From Gilliamella apis (GTDB lineage: Bacteria > Pseudomonadota > Gammaproteobacteria > Enterobacterales > Orbaceae), in NCBI RefSeq assembly GCF_002142155.1, contig NZ_NASD01000009.1:34476-98475 (forward strand): a stretch of 64,000 nt of DNA. Direction: 5' to 3'. Shown piece by piece: positions 1 through 7,860 of this stretch; the stretch's first letter is position 1, and each line of letters starts with the position of its first letter. Below the pieces are notes generated by a model. It saw only the letters and a program-made list of their open reading frames with translations, did no database searches and had not been told where the DNA came from. Made by a program: the position numbers and the translations under genes.

Positions 1-540
1 ATTACGTAATGCTGCAAAAGCAAAAGGCGTATCATCATAAGAAATCACTTTAGCGGTTGGGAACTTTTCACGTAACGTAATTTCCATTACAGTCCCTTTA
101 TCAGCCCCTATACGAAGATTTTTAAGATCATCAGCTGTTTTTAACAATCCTTTTTTAGCCACAAACTTCTGACCAGTGGCAAAATAAGGCAAACTAAAAT
201 CAACTGTTTTAGCTCGCTCATCAGTAACCGTAAAGTTGGCAACGATCAAATCCGCTTTTTGCGAGGTAAGTAATGGAATACGATTAGCTGGATTAGTTGG
301 AACAAGTTCCACTTTTACATTTAATGCTTTAGCTATTTCATTAGCATAATCAACATCTAGCCCGGCAATTTTATTGGTTTTTTCATCAATAAATCCAAAC
401 GGAGGATTACTATCAAATACAGCAATCTTAATCTCACCTCGTTTTTCAATATCGTCTAAACGATCTGCATAAGCAGTGTTCACGCCTAATAATGTGCTAA
501 TCAAAGCTACAGCTGTTAATGATTTAGTTAGAAATTTCAT
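1..540 (-). CDS. ABC transporter solute-binding protein, amino-acid type (partial, N-terminal 180 residues)
   Basis: The frame is open from the ATG at 540 to the left edge of the window, so the C-terminal part is missing. The first ~25 residues are a signal peptide (MKFLTKSLTAVALISTLLG, then an AYA-like cleavage site), so the product is exported to the periplasm. The mature part begins RLDDIEKRGEIKIAVFDSNP and continues with PPFGFIDE, GLDVDYANEIAK, LIVANFTVTDER and VDFSLPYF, the usual signatures of the SBP_bac_3 family that binds polar amino acids (GltI, ArtJ and FliY-like). The ligand cannot be told from this fragment. Permease and ATPase genes, if linked, would lie to the left. Confidence 0.88.
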   Translation of the reverse strand, partial: MKFLTKSLTAVALISTLLGVNTAYADRLDDIEKRGEIKIAVFDSNPPFGFIDEKTNKIAGLDVDYANEIAKALNVKVELVPTNPANRIPLLTSQKADLIVANFTVTDERAKTVDFSLPYFATGQKFVAKKGLLKTADDLKNLRIGADKGTVMEITLREKFPTAKVISYDDTPFAFAALRN

Positions 541-669
541 GACAACATCCTTAATAAGAGAGGTATTTACATAAAAAGTCTAACAATAAATAGTCTTTAG
601 GATAAATAACAAATATTTACATCTATATAACTATTGGTTATATGTTTAAAGTTAAATTATATTAAAAAT

Positions 670-700
670 AATAAAAACGCCGAAAATTGGCGTTTTTATT
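670..700 (-). terminator. Rho-independent terminator after the sugar-acid kinase gene
   Basis: A 12-bp perfect stem (AATAAAAACGCC / GGCGTTTTTATT, 7-nt loop) lies between the stop of the kinase gene and the start of the solute-binding protein gene. Its GC core is flanked by A and T runs, so it can work in either direction. On the minus strand it would end the kdgT-dtnK transcript. Confidence 0.8.
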
Positions 701-724
701 ATTTCAATATTGAATTTTAAAAAA

Positions 725-1933
725 TCATTTTTCTTTTAACTTATTTATACTTGTAACGATATCTTTTTTGGTCCCAAATGCTCCCGCTTTTGTTACAATT
801 TTAATATTACCATAACGTTCATGAATTAATGTTGACATCACAATTCCGGGGGATATTTCTTGCTTAATACAACATCCTGCAGCTTGAATTTTATTAACAA
901 TATTAACGGCAGTATCACCACCGGTTAAAAACAATCCAGAAATAGAGACATTTTTTAATACAATATCTACAATAGATCCTAAACATTCTTTAACTTTAGT
1001 TATTGCATCATGAAAAAGAATACCATTTTCTTCTGAAAATGCTAAAGTCTGTTCATAATCAGATTTACTCTTACAGGTTGTTAAGATTACATCCTTTTTT
1101 TGAGACAATTTTAAGCAAATTTCTTCAGCATATTTATTATATGTTTCATTGTTAAATATATCAGCAGGTTCAATTTTTACAATATTAATTCCTTCTGACT
1201 CAGCATAATTTATTTGTTCAATTGATACTTGACTAATACTTGCAACAACACCTAGAACAGGATCTGTGGGATATAATGAGTTGAAAAGGCCTTCAGCTAA
1301 TCCAGCGCTTCCAACATATAGAATTTTTTTATTAAGCTTCAATAGGATTTTTGATAAATCTGATATCTGTTTATCTGATACTATATCTATAACATGTAAA
1401 TACTCATCAGAAATATTGAAACAATTATTATCTAACTCAGATACCTCATGATATCTGACTGATTCTTTAAATGCTTGATTAAGAATTTCTGCTAAATTAT
1501 CAGTTTTAATAGGACTTAAAGGATCTTTTGTCAATTCAGTATTCATTAATGGTTCATCATTTAAATACTGTTTTCCATTTTTAGTAATACGATTCATTTT
1601 GGGAAATGCGGGAGCAAATACAATTAAATCAGGGTGATAAACATCTGCAATAGCTCTGATTTCATGAGCTATATTTCCTCTTAAAGTTGAATCTACTTTT
1701 TTATAAATAATATCAAATTTACTTAATGCACAAACTTCTGATACCATTTTAAATACTTTATAATATGAATCGTTAGCATTAAGGTTTCTTGATTCAGTAT
1801 CAAGCACTATTGAACTTGAATGAAATGCTGGAGACAATAATACATCTACATTTATCCCTCTTTTTTTCATCTGTATTCCTGTATCATTTGCCCCTGTAAA
1901 ATCATCTGCAACAATCAAATATTGGGTTGTCAT
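725..1933 (-). CDS. dtnK: Four-carbon acid sugar kinase (DUF1537 family), probable D-threonate or D-erythronate kinase
   Basis: The 402-residue protein has the two-domain architecture of the DUF1537 kinase family. The N-terminal sugar-acid domain starts with VADDFTGANDTG (8-19) and has KKVDSTLRGN (78-87). The C-terminal nucleotide-binding domain has FLTGGDTA (335-342) and GAFG (384-387). Characterised members phosphorylate C4 sugar acids; with a PdxA2-type dehydrogenase the product is oxidised and decarboxylated to dihydroxyacetone phosphate. The gene sits 11 nt downstream of a KdgT-type permease and diverges from a pdxA2-like gene and a DeoR regulator, a set matching the D-threonate cluster I recall from Salmonella. 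Threonate versus erythronate cannot be decided from sequence alone. The cytosolic kinase function itself is quite certain. Confidence 0.85.
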   Translation of the reverse strand: MTTQYLIVADDFTGANDTGIQMKKRGINVDVLLSPAFHSSSIVLDTESRNLNANDSYYKVFKMVSEVCALSKFDIIYKKVDSTLRGNIAHEIRAIADVYHPDLIVFAPAFPKMNRITKNGKQYLNDEPLMNTELTKDPLSPIKTDNLAEILNQAFKESVRYHEVSELDNNCFNISDEYLHVIDIVSDKQISDLSKILLKLNKKILYVGSAGLAEGLFNSLYPTDPVLGVVASISQVSIEQINYAESEGINIVKIEPADIFNNETYNKYAEEICLKLSQKKDVILTTCKSKSDYEQTLAFSEENGILFHDAITKVKECLGSIVDIVLKNVSISGLFLTGGDTAVNIVNKIQAAGCCIKQEISPGIVMSTLIHERYGNIKIVTKAGAFGTKKDIVTSINKLKEK

Positions 1934-1944
1934 TATATTTACTC

Positions 1945-2907
1945 CTATTTAGCTTTCATTTCTAGTTTTGCTTTTTTCTTATTTTCTAACTTATTTAAAA
2001 AGCTAACTAAGATTGGACATAAAACTGCAGTAACAATAACAGCAGCAGCTACCTGTGCAGTTGCCTGAGGCATTATTTCAGCAAAAGTAGGATCAACAGC
2101 TGCTACAGCTGCTGGAGTAGCAACTGCATTTCCTGCGGTTGCACCTACAGCAGCCCCTACTTGCGGAAATTTAAAACGAAATAGTTTAAAAGCAAAATAT
2201 CCTGCAAAACCTGTAATAAAAACACAGCTAATACCTAGTAAAATACCTGACATACCAGCATTAATAAGTTGATTAAAATTGAGAGCAGCACCTAAAGGAA
2301 AAGCAAAAAGAGGAATCAAAATACTTGTACCTGGAGCTAAAAATTTCCTAATATTATCATCTAAATTTCCAAGAATTAATCCCAGTAGAATAGGAACTAA
2401 GGCTGCTAATAAGACGGTAAATGAAATTTGAGCTAGACCTGTTGCTCCAAAAGCCAACATAGTAAAAAAAGGACCATCAGATAACGCGATGACTGATACA
2501 GCCCCAACATCAGTTGAATCTCCATACTCTCCAGCAAGTGCTGCATACAACCCACCATTTTTATTGGTTAATGAAGCAATTATTGCTAAAGGTGTAATTC
2601 CTAACACACCATATATACCCCAAAAATAATTTACGATGATACCTAATATTGCACCAATTAAAACTTTAACTAATAATAAGATAACTCCTTTTAGAACAGG
2701 TAAACCTGCCTGTTTTATCTGTATTTGTGCGCCATTACATAATAAAAACGCAGCTAATAAAGCTGGAGCTCCTGTTTTTAATAATGCTTCAGTGAATCCT
2801 CCAATTGAAAAAACTTGTGGAGCAAAAGTATTAGTAATAGCTCCAAGAACCAACGGAACAACCATCAATCCGCCAGGTATTTTTTTTACCGTATTTAAAA
2901 TATTCAT
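1945..2907 (-). CDS. kdgT: KdgT-family 2-keto-3-deoxygluconate-type permease, likely C4 sugar-acid importer
   Basis: This 320-residue hydrophobic protein is typical in length for the KdgT family. It starts MNILNTVKKIPGGLMVVPLV and has about ten membrane segments. Conserved stretches include LGITPLAIIASLTNKNGGLY, YGDSTDVGAVSVIALSDGPF and a C-terminal AAVGATAGNAVATPAAVA. Family members import 2-keto-3-deoxygluconate by proton symport across the inner membrane. Here the gene is transcribed just ahead of the DUF1537 kinase, with no KDG kinase or aldolase nearby, so I infer that the substrate is the C4 acid used by that kinase. A start at 2907 is preceded by AAAGGAAT. It diverges from pdxA2 across a palindrome-bearing promoter region. 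Confidence 0.88.
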   Translation of the reverse strand: MNILNTVKKIPGGLMVVPLVLGAITNTFAPQVFSIGGFTEALLKTGAPALLAAFLLCNGAQIQIKQAGLPVLKGVILLLVKVLIGAILGIIVNYFWGIYGVLGITPLAIIASLTNKNGGLYAALAGEYGDSTDVGAVSVIALSDGPFFTMLAFGATGLAQISFTVLLAALVPILLGLILGNLDDNIRKFLAPGTSILIPLFAFPLGAALNFNQLINAGMSGILLGISCVFITGFAGYFAFKLFRFKFPQVGAAVGATAGNAVATPAAVAAVDPTFAEIMPQATAQVAAAVIVTAVLCPILVSFLNKLENKKKAKLEMKAK

Positions 2908-2958
2908 ATTAATTCCTTTGAAATAATAATTGGTACTTCTTTACAAATCATCCACTAA

Positions 2959-2999
2959 ATATGATTCAAATAAATCATTTTGATTTATTTGAATCATAT
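2959..2999. promoter_or_regulatory. 41-bp perfect inverted repeat, candidate operator of the sugar-acid locus
   Basis: Arms 2959-2977 and 2981-2999 are perfect reverse complements of 19 bp around a TTT centre. The repeat lies in the divergent kdgT/pdxA2 intergenic region, about 50 bp from the kdgT start and 175 bp from the pdxA2 start. It is not followed by a T run in either direction, so it looks like a regulator site rather than a terminator. The DeoR-type regulator encoded two genes away is the obvious candidate binder; this is inference. Confidence 0.6.
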
Positions 3000-3042
3000 A
3001 TTATCAATAATAGCATTTAATTATATTTAAAATGATTAGTTT

Positions 3043-3058
3043 TATGACCAAGATCACA
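3043..3058. promoter_or_regulatory. Candidate CRP (cAMP receptor protein) binding site
   Basis: The 16-mer TATGACCAAGATCACA matches the TGTGA-N6-TCACA consensus at 9 of 10 key positions (only TATGA differs from TGTGA). It lies in the divergent promoter region of a carbon-source catabolic locus, where CRP control is expected. Confidence 0.5.
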
Positions 3059-3071
3059 CAAATATTATTTA

Positions 3072-3087
3072 TGATTAAATTTAATCA
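3072..3087. promoter_or_regulatory. 16-bp AT-only-core palindrome upstream of pdxA2
   Basis: TGATTAAATTTAATCA is a perfect palindrome about 85 bp upstream of the pdxA2 start codon. It could be a second regulator site. Because it is almost entirely A and T in an AT-rich intergenic region, chance is a real alternative. Confidence 0.3.
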
Positions 3088-3172
3088 AATTAAGTGGATT
3101 TTTCAAATTAAAAAATATATAGTTTAGAAAGATTAATATTTGAATTTAAAATTTCATATAAGGAGATAAATT

Positions 3173-4153
3173 GTGTCAAAAATCATAGCGATAACTATGG
3201 GAGATCCAGCAGGAATTGGGCCGGAAATTATTGTCAAAGCATTACAATCAGATATTTTAAAAAACATAAAATCTGTGGTAATTGGTTCGGCTGATTTATT
3301 AAAAAAACAATTAAAAATGGGATTATTTAAGAACATTAATCTTAATATAATCAATAGCGTTAGCGAAGCAGATTTCTCAAAAAATGTGATTAATATAATT
3401 GATATAAAATTGGAAGATATCGATTCATTGCAACCAGGAAAAATTCAACCACAAGCGGGAGATCTAGCTTATCGATGTGTAAAAAAAGCAACAGAATTAG
3501 CTCTTGCGGGCGAAGTTACGGCAATTGCAACAGCACCACTAAACAAAGAGGCACTACACTCGGCAGGACACATGTATCCAGGACATACTGAGTTATTAGC
3601 TAAACTCACTAATAGTAAAGATGTCGCAATGGTACTTTATACTGATTCACTAAAAGTGATTCATGTTACCACACACGTTTCACTACGAAACTTTTTGGAT
3701 AAATTAAGTAGTGATAGAATTGAAAAAGTAATTAAAATTGCTGATGACTTTCTTAAAAAAGTAGGAATTTCTGATCCCAAAATTGCTGTAGCTGGTGTTA
3801 ACCCCCATGCAGGAGAACATGGCCTATTTGGTGATGAAGAAATAAAATTTGTTACACCTGCTATTGAAAAAATGCGGCTTTGTGGCATTGATGCTATTGG
3901 TCCATGTGCACCTGATACAGTATTTTTACAAGCCCATCAAGGTAAATTTGATATGGTTGTCGCAATGTACCATGACCAAGGTCACATCCCACTTAAATTA
4001 TTAGGCTTTTATGATGGGGTAAATATCGCAGCCGGACTACCATTTATTAGAACATCAGCCGATCATGGCACCGCATTTGATATTGCATGGCAAGGTATTG
4101 CAAAAGCCGATAGTATGATAGAATCAATCCGATTAGCGGAACTGTTATCATAG
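3173..4153 (+). CDS. pdxA2: PdxA2-type 4-phospho-D-threonate / D-erythronate dehydrogenase (PdxA family)
   Basis: The 326-residue product belongs to the PdxA family of NAD-dependent, metal-using dehydrogenases. It starts with TMGDPAGIGPEI (8-19), then has APLNKEAL (121-128), YPGHTELL with metal-ligand candidate H138, THVSL with H168, and a C-terminal MYHDQGHIPLK. Canonical PdxA oxidises 4-phosphohydroxy-L-threonine in vitamin B6 synthesis. PdxA2 paralogues act on 4-phospho-D-threonate or erythronate and release CO2 and DHAP. The neighbouring DUF1537 kinase, permease and DeoR regulator favour the catabolic role. Translation starts at GTG 3173, preceded by AGGAGA at 3161-3166. The regulator gene follows after 45 nt. 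Confidence 0.87.
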   Translation: MSKIIAITMGDPAGIGPEIIVKALQSDILKNIKSVVIGSADLLKKQLKMGLFKNINLNIINSVSEADFSKNVINIIDIKLEDIDSLQPGKIQPQAGDLAYRCVKKATELALAGEVTAIATAPLNKEALHSAGHMYPGHTELLAKLTNSKDVAMVLYTDSLKVIHVTTHVSLRNFLDKLSSDRIEKVIKIADDFLKKVGISDPKIAVAGVNPHAGEHGLFGDEEIKFVTPAIEKMRLCGIDAIGPCAPDTVFLQAHQGKFDMVVAMYHDQGHIPLKLLGFYDGVNIAAGLPFIRTSADHGTAFDIAWQGIAKADSMIESIRLAELLS

Positions 4154-4198
4154 TGAACAATATTAATAAACATAGCAAAACAAAAAGGAGAATTTTCA

Positions 4199-4960
4199 GT
4201 GGGTAAATACAATCGACTTGATCAAATCATGGATTATCTTAAGATTCATAACTTAGTCACAGTCGAAGAGTTAGTTATAGCTACTGAAGCCTCTCCTGCC
4301 ACAATTCGTCGTGATTTAATTAAATTAGATCAACAAGGAGTAATTAGTCGAACTCATGGAGGAGTTACTCTAAATCGTTTTATTCCTAGTCAACCAACTA
4401 CATCTGAAAAAATTCATAAAAATTTTAATGAAAAACAGCTTATTGCAGATGTTGCAGCCGAACTAATAAAAGCTGGAGACTCAATAGCGCTTGATGCTGG
4501 GACAACAACTTTGGAAATTGCTAAAAGAATTACCCAAATGCCTGTCAGAGTTATTACATCAGATTTGCATATTGCTCTTTTTTTATCTGAGTTTAAACAG
4601 ATTGAGGTGACCATCATTGGCGGTAAAATTGATGATAGTAGTCAATCATGCATCGGTGAACATGGACGTTCATTGCTACTACAAATTAATCCTGATATTG
4701 CATTTATAAGTTGTAATTCATGGAGTTTAAGTAAAGGTGTAACTGCACCAACTGAAGACAAAGCATTAATTAAAGCAGGATTTGCTCAAAAGGCGGATAA
4801 AGTAGTACTTGTCGCAGATAGCAGTAAATACAATTCTTATTCTTTATTTACCTCTATACCACTCAATCGTTTTACCGATATTATTACCGATAACCATTTA
4901 GATACTGAAACAGTACAAAATCTTCAAAGCCAACCATTTAAGTTACATATTGCCAGTTAA
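4199..4960 (+). CDS. DeoR/GlpR-family transcriptional regulator of the sugar-acid locus
   Basis: This 253-residue protein has the DeoR family layout. Residues ~5-55 form an N-terminal winged helix-turn-helix with ASPATIRRDL as recognition helix and RTHGG after it. A C-terminal phosphosugar-sensing domain follows, with DAGTTTLEIA, VITSDL, IIGGKID and a late KVVLVADSSK. These regulators normally repress a local sugar operon and release DNA on binding a phosphorylated intermediate. It lies 45 nt after pdxA2 and is probably cotranscribed with it. The start is GTG 4199 with AAGGAG at 4185-4190. The long palindrome at 2959-2999 is the best candidate for its operator. The actual inducer is unknown. 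Confidence 0.85.
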   Translation: MGKYNRLDQIMDYLKIHNLVTVEELVIATEASPATIRRDLIKLDQQGVISRTHGGVTLNRFIPSQPTTSEKIHKNFNEKQLIADVAAELIKAGDSIALDAGTTTLEIAKRITQMPVRVITSDLHIALFLSEFKQIEVTIIGGKIDDSSQSCIGEHGRSLLLQINPDIAFISCNSWSLSKGVTAPTEDKALIKAGFAQKADKVVLVADSSKYNSYSLFTSIPLNRFTDIITDNHLDTETVQNLQSQPFKLHIAS

Positions 4961-4967
4961 TATATTT

Positions 4968-5007
4968 CACAGATAAATCAATAAAAAATAAAATTCATTT
5001 ATCTGTG
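4968..5007. terminator. Inverted repeat between the convergent regulator and ndk genes
   Basis: The 11-bp arms CACAGATAAAT (4968-4978) and ATTTATCTGTG (4997-5007) are perfect complements around an 18-nt AT-rich loop. It sits in the 67-nt gap between two convergent genes. The long loop and lack of a clean T run make it a weak bidirectional terminator candidate. Confidence 0.4.
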
Positions 5008-5027
5008 ATATTTGCCTTATTCTTCAA

Positions 5028-5450
5028 TTATCCAACTATTTCACTATCTACAAAAAAATAGGCAATTTCTCTTTCGGCGGATGAAATAGAGTCTGAACCA
5101 TGTACTGCATTTTCTGTGGTGTTATCGGCAAAATCAGCTCTTAATGTTCCTTGCTCAGCGTTACTTAAATCGGTAGGTCCCATTAATTGGCGATATTGGT
5201 AGATGGCATCTTCACCTTCAAGCACTTGTACAACTATTGGACCTGAAATCATAAAATTAACTAATTTATCAAAAAAAGGCTTATTTTGATGTTCAGCATA
5301 AAAGCCTTCAGCTTGAGACTTTGTCAGCTTAATCATTTTCATAGCAATGATTTTGAGTTTTGCTTTTGATATTCGAGTTTCAATCTCACCTATGACTTGT
5401 TTGTTAACTGCATTGGGCTTAATGATTGATAATGTGCGTTGTATAGCCAT
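5028..5450 (-). CDS. ndk: Nucleoside diphosphate kinase
   Basis: The 140-residue cytosolic enzyme transfers the gamma phosphate from ATP to other nucleoside diphosphates to balance NTP and dNTP pools. It has the family start [11 protein letters not shown], the [14 protein letters not shown] strand and the active-site NAVHGSDS, with the phosphorylated histidine at H117. Length and sequence are typical of bacterial Ndk. The start at 5450 is preceded by AAAGGAAT. The gene is 15 nt downstream of pbpC on the same strand, a neighbour relationship also seen in E. coli (pbpC-ndk), so the two may be cotranscribed. Confidence 0.97.
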   Translation of the reverse strand: MAIQRTLSIIKPNAVNKQVIGEIETRISKAKLKIIAMKMIKLTKSQAEGFYAEHQNKPFFDKLVNFMISGPIVVQVLEGEDAIYQYRQLMGPTDLSNAEQGTLRADFADNTTENAVHGSDSISSAEREIAYFFVDSEIVG

Positions 5451-5465
5451 ATGAGAATTCCTTTA

Positions 5466-7763
5466 TTAATCTGATATAAAAGTTAATCGAACAATTTGAC
5501 CACTTTCATCTAATAATAATAAACGATGTATCCCCTTTTTGGTCACTGTTAAAGCAATTTTTTCATTATTATGGGAATTAGCTACTAAATCGCCATCTAA
5601 AAACCACCATTTTTCACCATAACCACCTTCTGGAATTAGATCAACAGTCACTTGATTAAATCCTGGTAAAGCTCTAATCAATTGTTTATCACGTAGCCCA
5701 ACAATATTGAGAGAAGAAAAGATATCCTTACCCATTACAGGACATGTTTTATCTATTGGAGGTAATATTGATTTCCTTCGTTCTTTAGTTAGTAACCAAT
5801 TTTCTAATGAAACAGGCCATAATGCTACCTGTTTTTTTTGTGCACCTAAACAATCAGCTGCGACACGTTCACCTCGTTCATTTACCCAAATATTTATCCA
5901 ACCAGAACGGTAAATGTTGTTTTTCAATTCGCTATAAGTACTTAATGTTGGTGGTACCATTTTATCCAATACCCATGCTGTTTTTTGCCGATGACAATTC
6001 GCATCCGATTCTGGAAGAGGTTGTCCTAATGGCCAGCAGATTTTCATAGAAGAAACTGATTTAGGCATTTCATTATCAATAATAGGTCGATTCAAACGAG
6101 TTTCTCTGTTTAATAATATTGAATTCACTTGCTGTAAAATTGGCATTGCTGACATTGAACCATATTGTCCAGGAACAGGAGTACCGTCTGGTCGCCCTAC
6201 CCAAACACCGATTAAGTACCTTGGATTGATTCCAATTGCCCAAGCATCCCGATAACCATAACTGGTACCAGTTTTATATGCTAATAAATTACTATTAATT
6301 AGCATTTGTCTTGTTATCCAAGCGCTACCATCAGAAATAAGTGGTTTATTTATTAAAGGTTCTTTTTGAGTAAATCGTAACGGACTCACCTCACCATGCC
6401 GAGCAAAGGCACTGTAAGCACTAACAAGATTATCCATTTTTAACGAAGCCCCACCTAATATATAAGAAATATTTGGTTCATTAGCAATAGAGGATAAGGG
6501 TAAACCAATACCAGCCAGTTTGGCGGTAAATCGCTTTGGACCATATAATTCAATTAACTGAACTGCTGGTAGATTCAGTGATTTACTTAATGCCTCTGAT
6601 GCGCTAACAGGGCCATAAAAACCTTCATCAAAATTAGTTGGTCGATAATCTGACGTTATACGAGGAACATCTTGCAATAAAGATTCAGAATGAATCATAC
6701 CCTCATCAATAGCAAAGGCATAAATAAACGGTTTTAATGTAGAACCAGGAGAACGTAATGAACTAATCATATCAATCTGGCCAAAACGTTCTTTATCATT
6801 AAAATCAGCAGAACCTACATAGCCTTTTACAGTCATATCAGTATGGTCAACAACTAAAATAGCCAGTGATGTTTTAGGAGGTAACTGTTTTTTACGGTTA
6901 ATCGCTAAATCTTCTAAATTATACTGGATAGACACATCAATGGTTGAATGTATAATATCCTCATTAGGATATTGCTGTTTTAGTCGATAAGCTAATAATG
7001 GAGCCAACTGCGGAGTCTTTCGTGGATAAACCCAAACCTCATCTCGTCGGACTTGTTCAATCAAATCATTTGACCATACTTGATATTCAGCCAATCTATC
7101 TAGGACTTTGTTACGCGCTTGCTTAGCTCTTTCAGGAAACCGATCAGGTCGTAATCGACTAGGAGCTTGAGGTAAAACGGCTAATAAAACAGCTTCACTA
7201 CGGGTTAATGCTTTGGGTTGTTTACCAAAATAAGACCAGCTTGCAGCCCCTATGCCTTCGATCGTGCCACCATAAGGTGCATGATTAATATATAAAGTTA
7301 GAATTTCTTTTTTACTATAATGTAATTCTAATTGAAAAGTACGAAAAATCTGTTTTAACTTACCAAGCAGTGTTCGATCATGAGGATATAATAACCGAGC
7401 CACTTGCATTGAAATAGTGCTGCCACCAGAAATAATTTTATCATTTGTTATATTTTGCCAAGCAGCACGTAGTAAAGAAATTGGGTTAATACCAATATGA
7501 TCGTAAAAATAACGATCTTCATAATTTAATAAAACGTCTAGATAATAGTCAGGAACTTCATCAAGACTAACTGAATAACGCCAAATACCATTTTTATCAG
7601 CAAATCGCCATAATGGCGTTTCATCTTCAGCGATAACAGTCTGCGTAGTTTTATTTTGTGAAACAGATAATGGAAAAAGATAATCAGCAACAAAAAAGCT
7701 GCCAACGAATAAAACTAGTAATATCAATAAGAATTTAAATAGTTTATAAAAGCACTTTTTCAT
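5466..7763 (-). CDS. pbpC: Penicillin-binding protein 1C (bifunctional transglycosylase/transpeptidase)
   Basis: This 765-residue inner-membrane protein has one N-terminal membrane anchor (~9-30) facing the periplasm. The GT51 glycosyltransferase domain carries YEDRYFYDH (catalytic Glu82) and GGSTISMQ (113-120). The transpeptidase domain carries RSPGSTLK (Ser341 in STLK), SLN (395-397) and KTGT (497-500). A C-terminal beta domain ending near residue 765 fits the PBP1C extension. It polymerises and cross-links peptidoglycan. It follows the alpha-2-macroglobulin gene yfhM, the same pairing as in E. coli, but a hairpin terminator lies between the two, so it may have a promoter of its own. All catalytic motifs look intact. 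Confidence 0.97.
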   Translation of the reverse strand: MKKCFYKLFKFLLILLVLFVGSFFVADYLFPLSVSQNKTTQTVIAEDETPLWRFADKNGIWRYSVSLDEVPDYYLDVLLNYEDRYFYDHIGINPISLLRAAWQNITNDKIISGGSTISMQVARLLYPHDRTLLGKLKQIFRTFQLELHYSKKEILTLYINHAPYGGTIEGIGAASWSYFGKQPKALTRSEAVLLAVLPQAPSRLRPDRFPERAKQARNKVLDRLAEYQVWSNDLIEQVRRDEVWVYPRKTPQLAPLLAYRLKQQYPNEDIIHSTIDVSIQYNLEDLAINRKKQLPPKTSLAILVVDHTDMTVKGYVGSADFNDKERFGQIDMISSLRSPGSTLKPFIYAFAIDEGMIHSESLLQDVPRITSDYRPTNFDEGFYGPVSASEALSKSLNLPAVQLIELYGPKRFTAKLAGIGLPLSSIANEPNISYILGGASLKMDNLVSAYSAFARHGEVSPLRFTQKEPLINKPLISDGSAWITRQMLINSNLLAYKTGTSYGYRDAWAIGINPRYLIGVWVGRPDGTPVPGQYGSMSAMPILQQVNSILLNRETRLNRPIIDNEMPKSVSSMKICWPLGQPLPESDANCHRQKTAWVLDKMVPPTLSTYSELKNNIYRSGWINIWVNERGERVAADCLGAQKKQVALWPVSLENWLLTKERRKSILPPIDKTCPVMGKDIFSSLNIVGLRDKQLIRALPGFNQVTVDLIPEGGYGEKWWFLDGDLVANSHNNEKIALTVTKKGIHRLLLLDESGQIVRLTFISD

Positions 7764-7808
7764 TATCGTTATTATATTATCCAGCTAAATTTATTTAGAA
7801 ATAAAAAA

Positions 7809-7831
7809 TTCCGCCAACTATATTGGCGGAA
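7809..7831 (-). terminator. Rho-independent terminator between yfhM and pbpC
   Basis: The arms TTCCGCCAA (7809-7817) and TTGGCGGAA (7823-7831) form a 9-bp perfect stem with a 5-nt loop. Reading the minus strand, the stem is followed by a run of six T. It lies 30 nt after the yfhM stop codon and would limit readthrough into pbpC. Confidence 0.8.
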
Positions 7832-7860
7832 TAATCATTTTATAAAATGTAATGGTGAAA

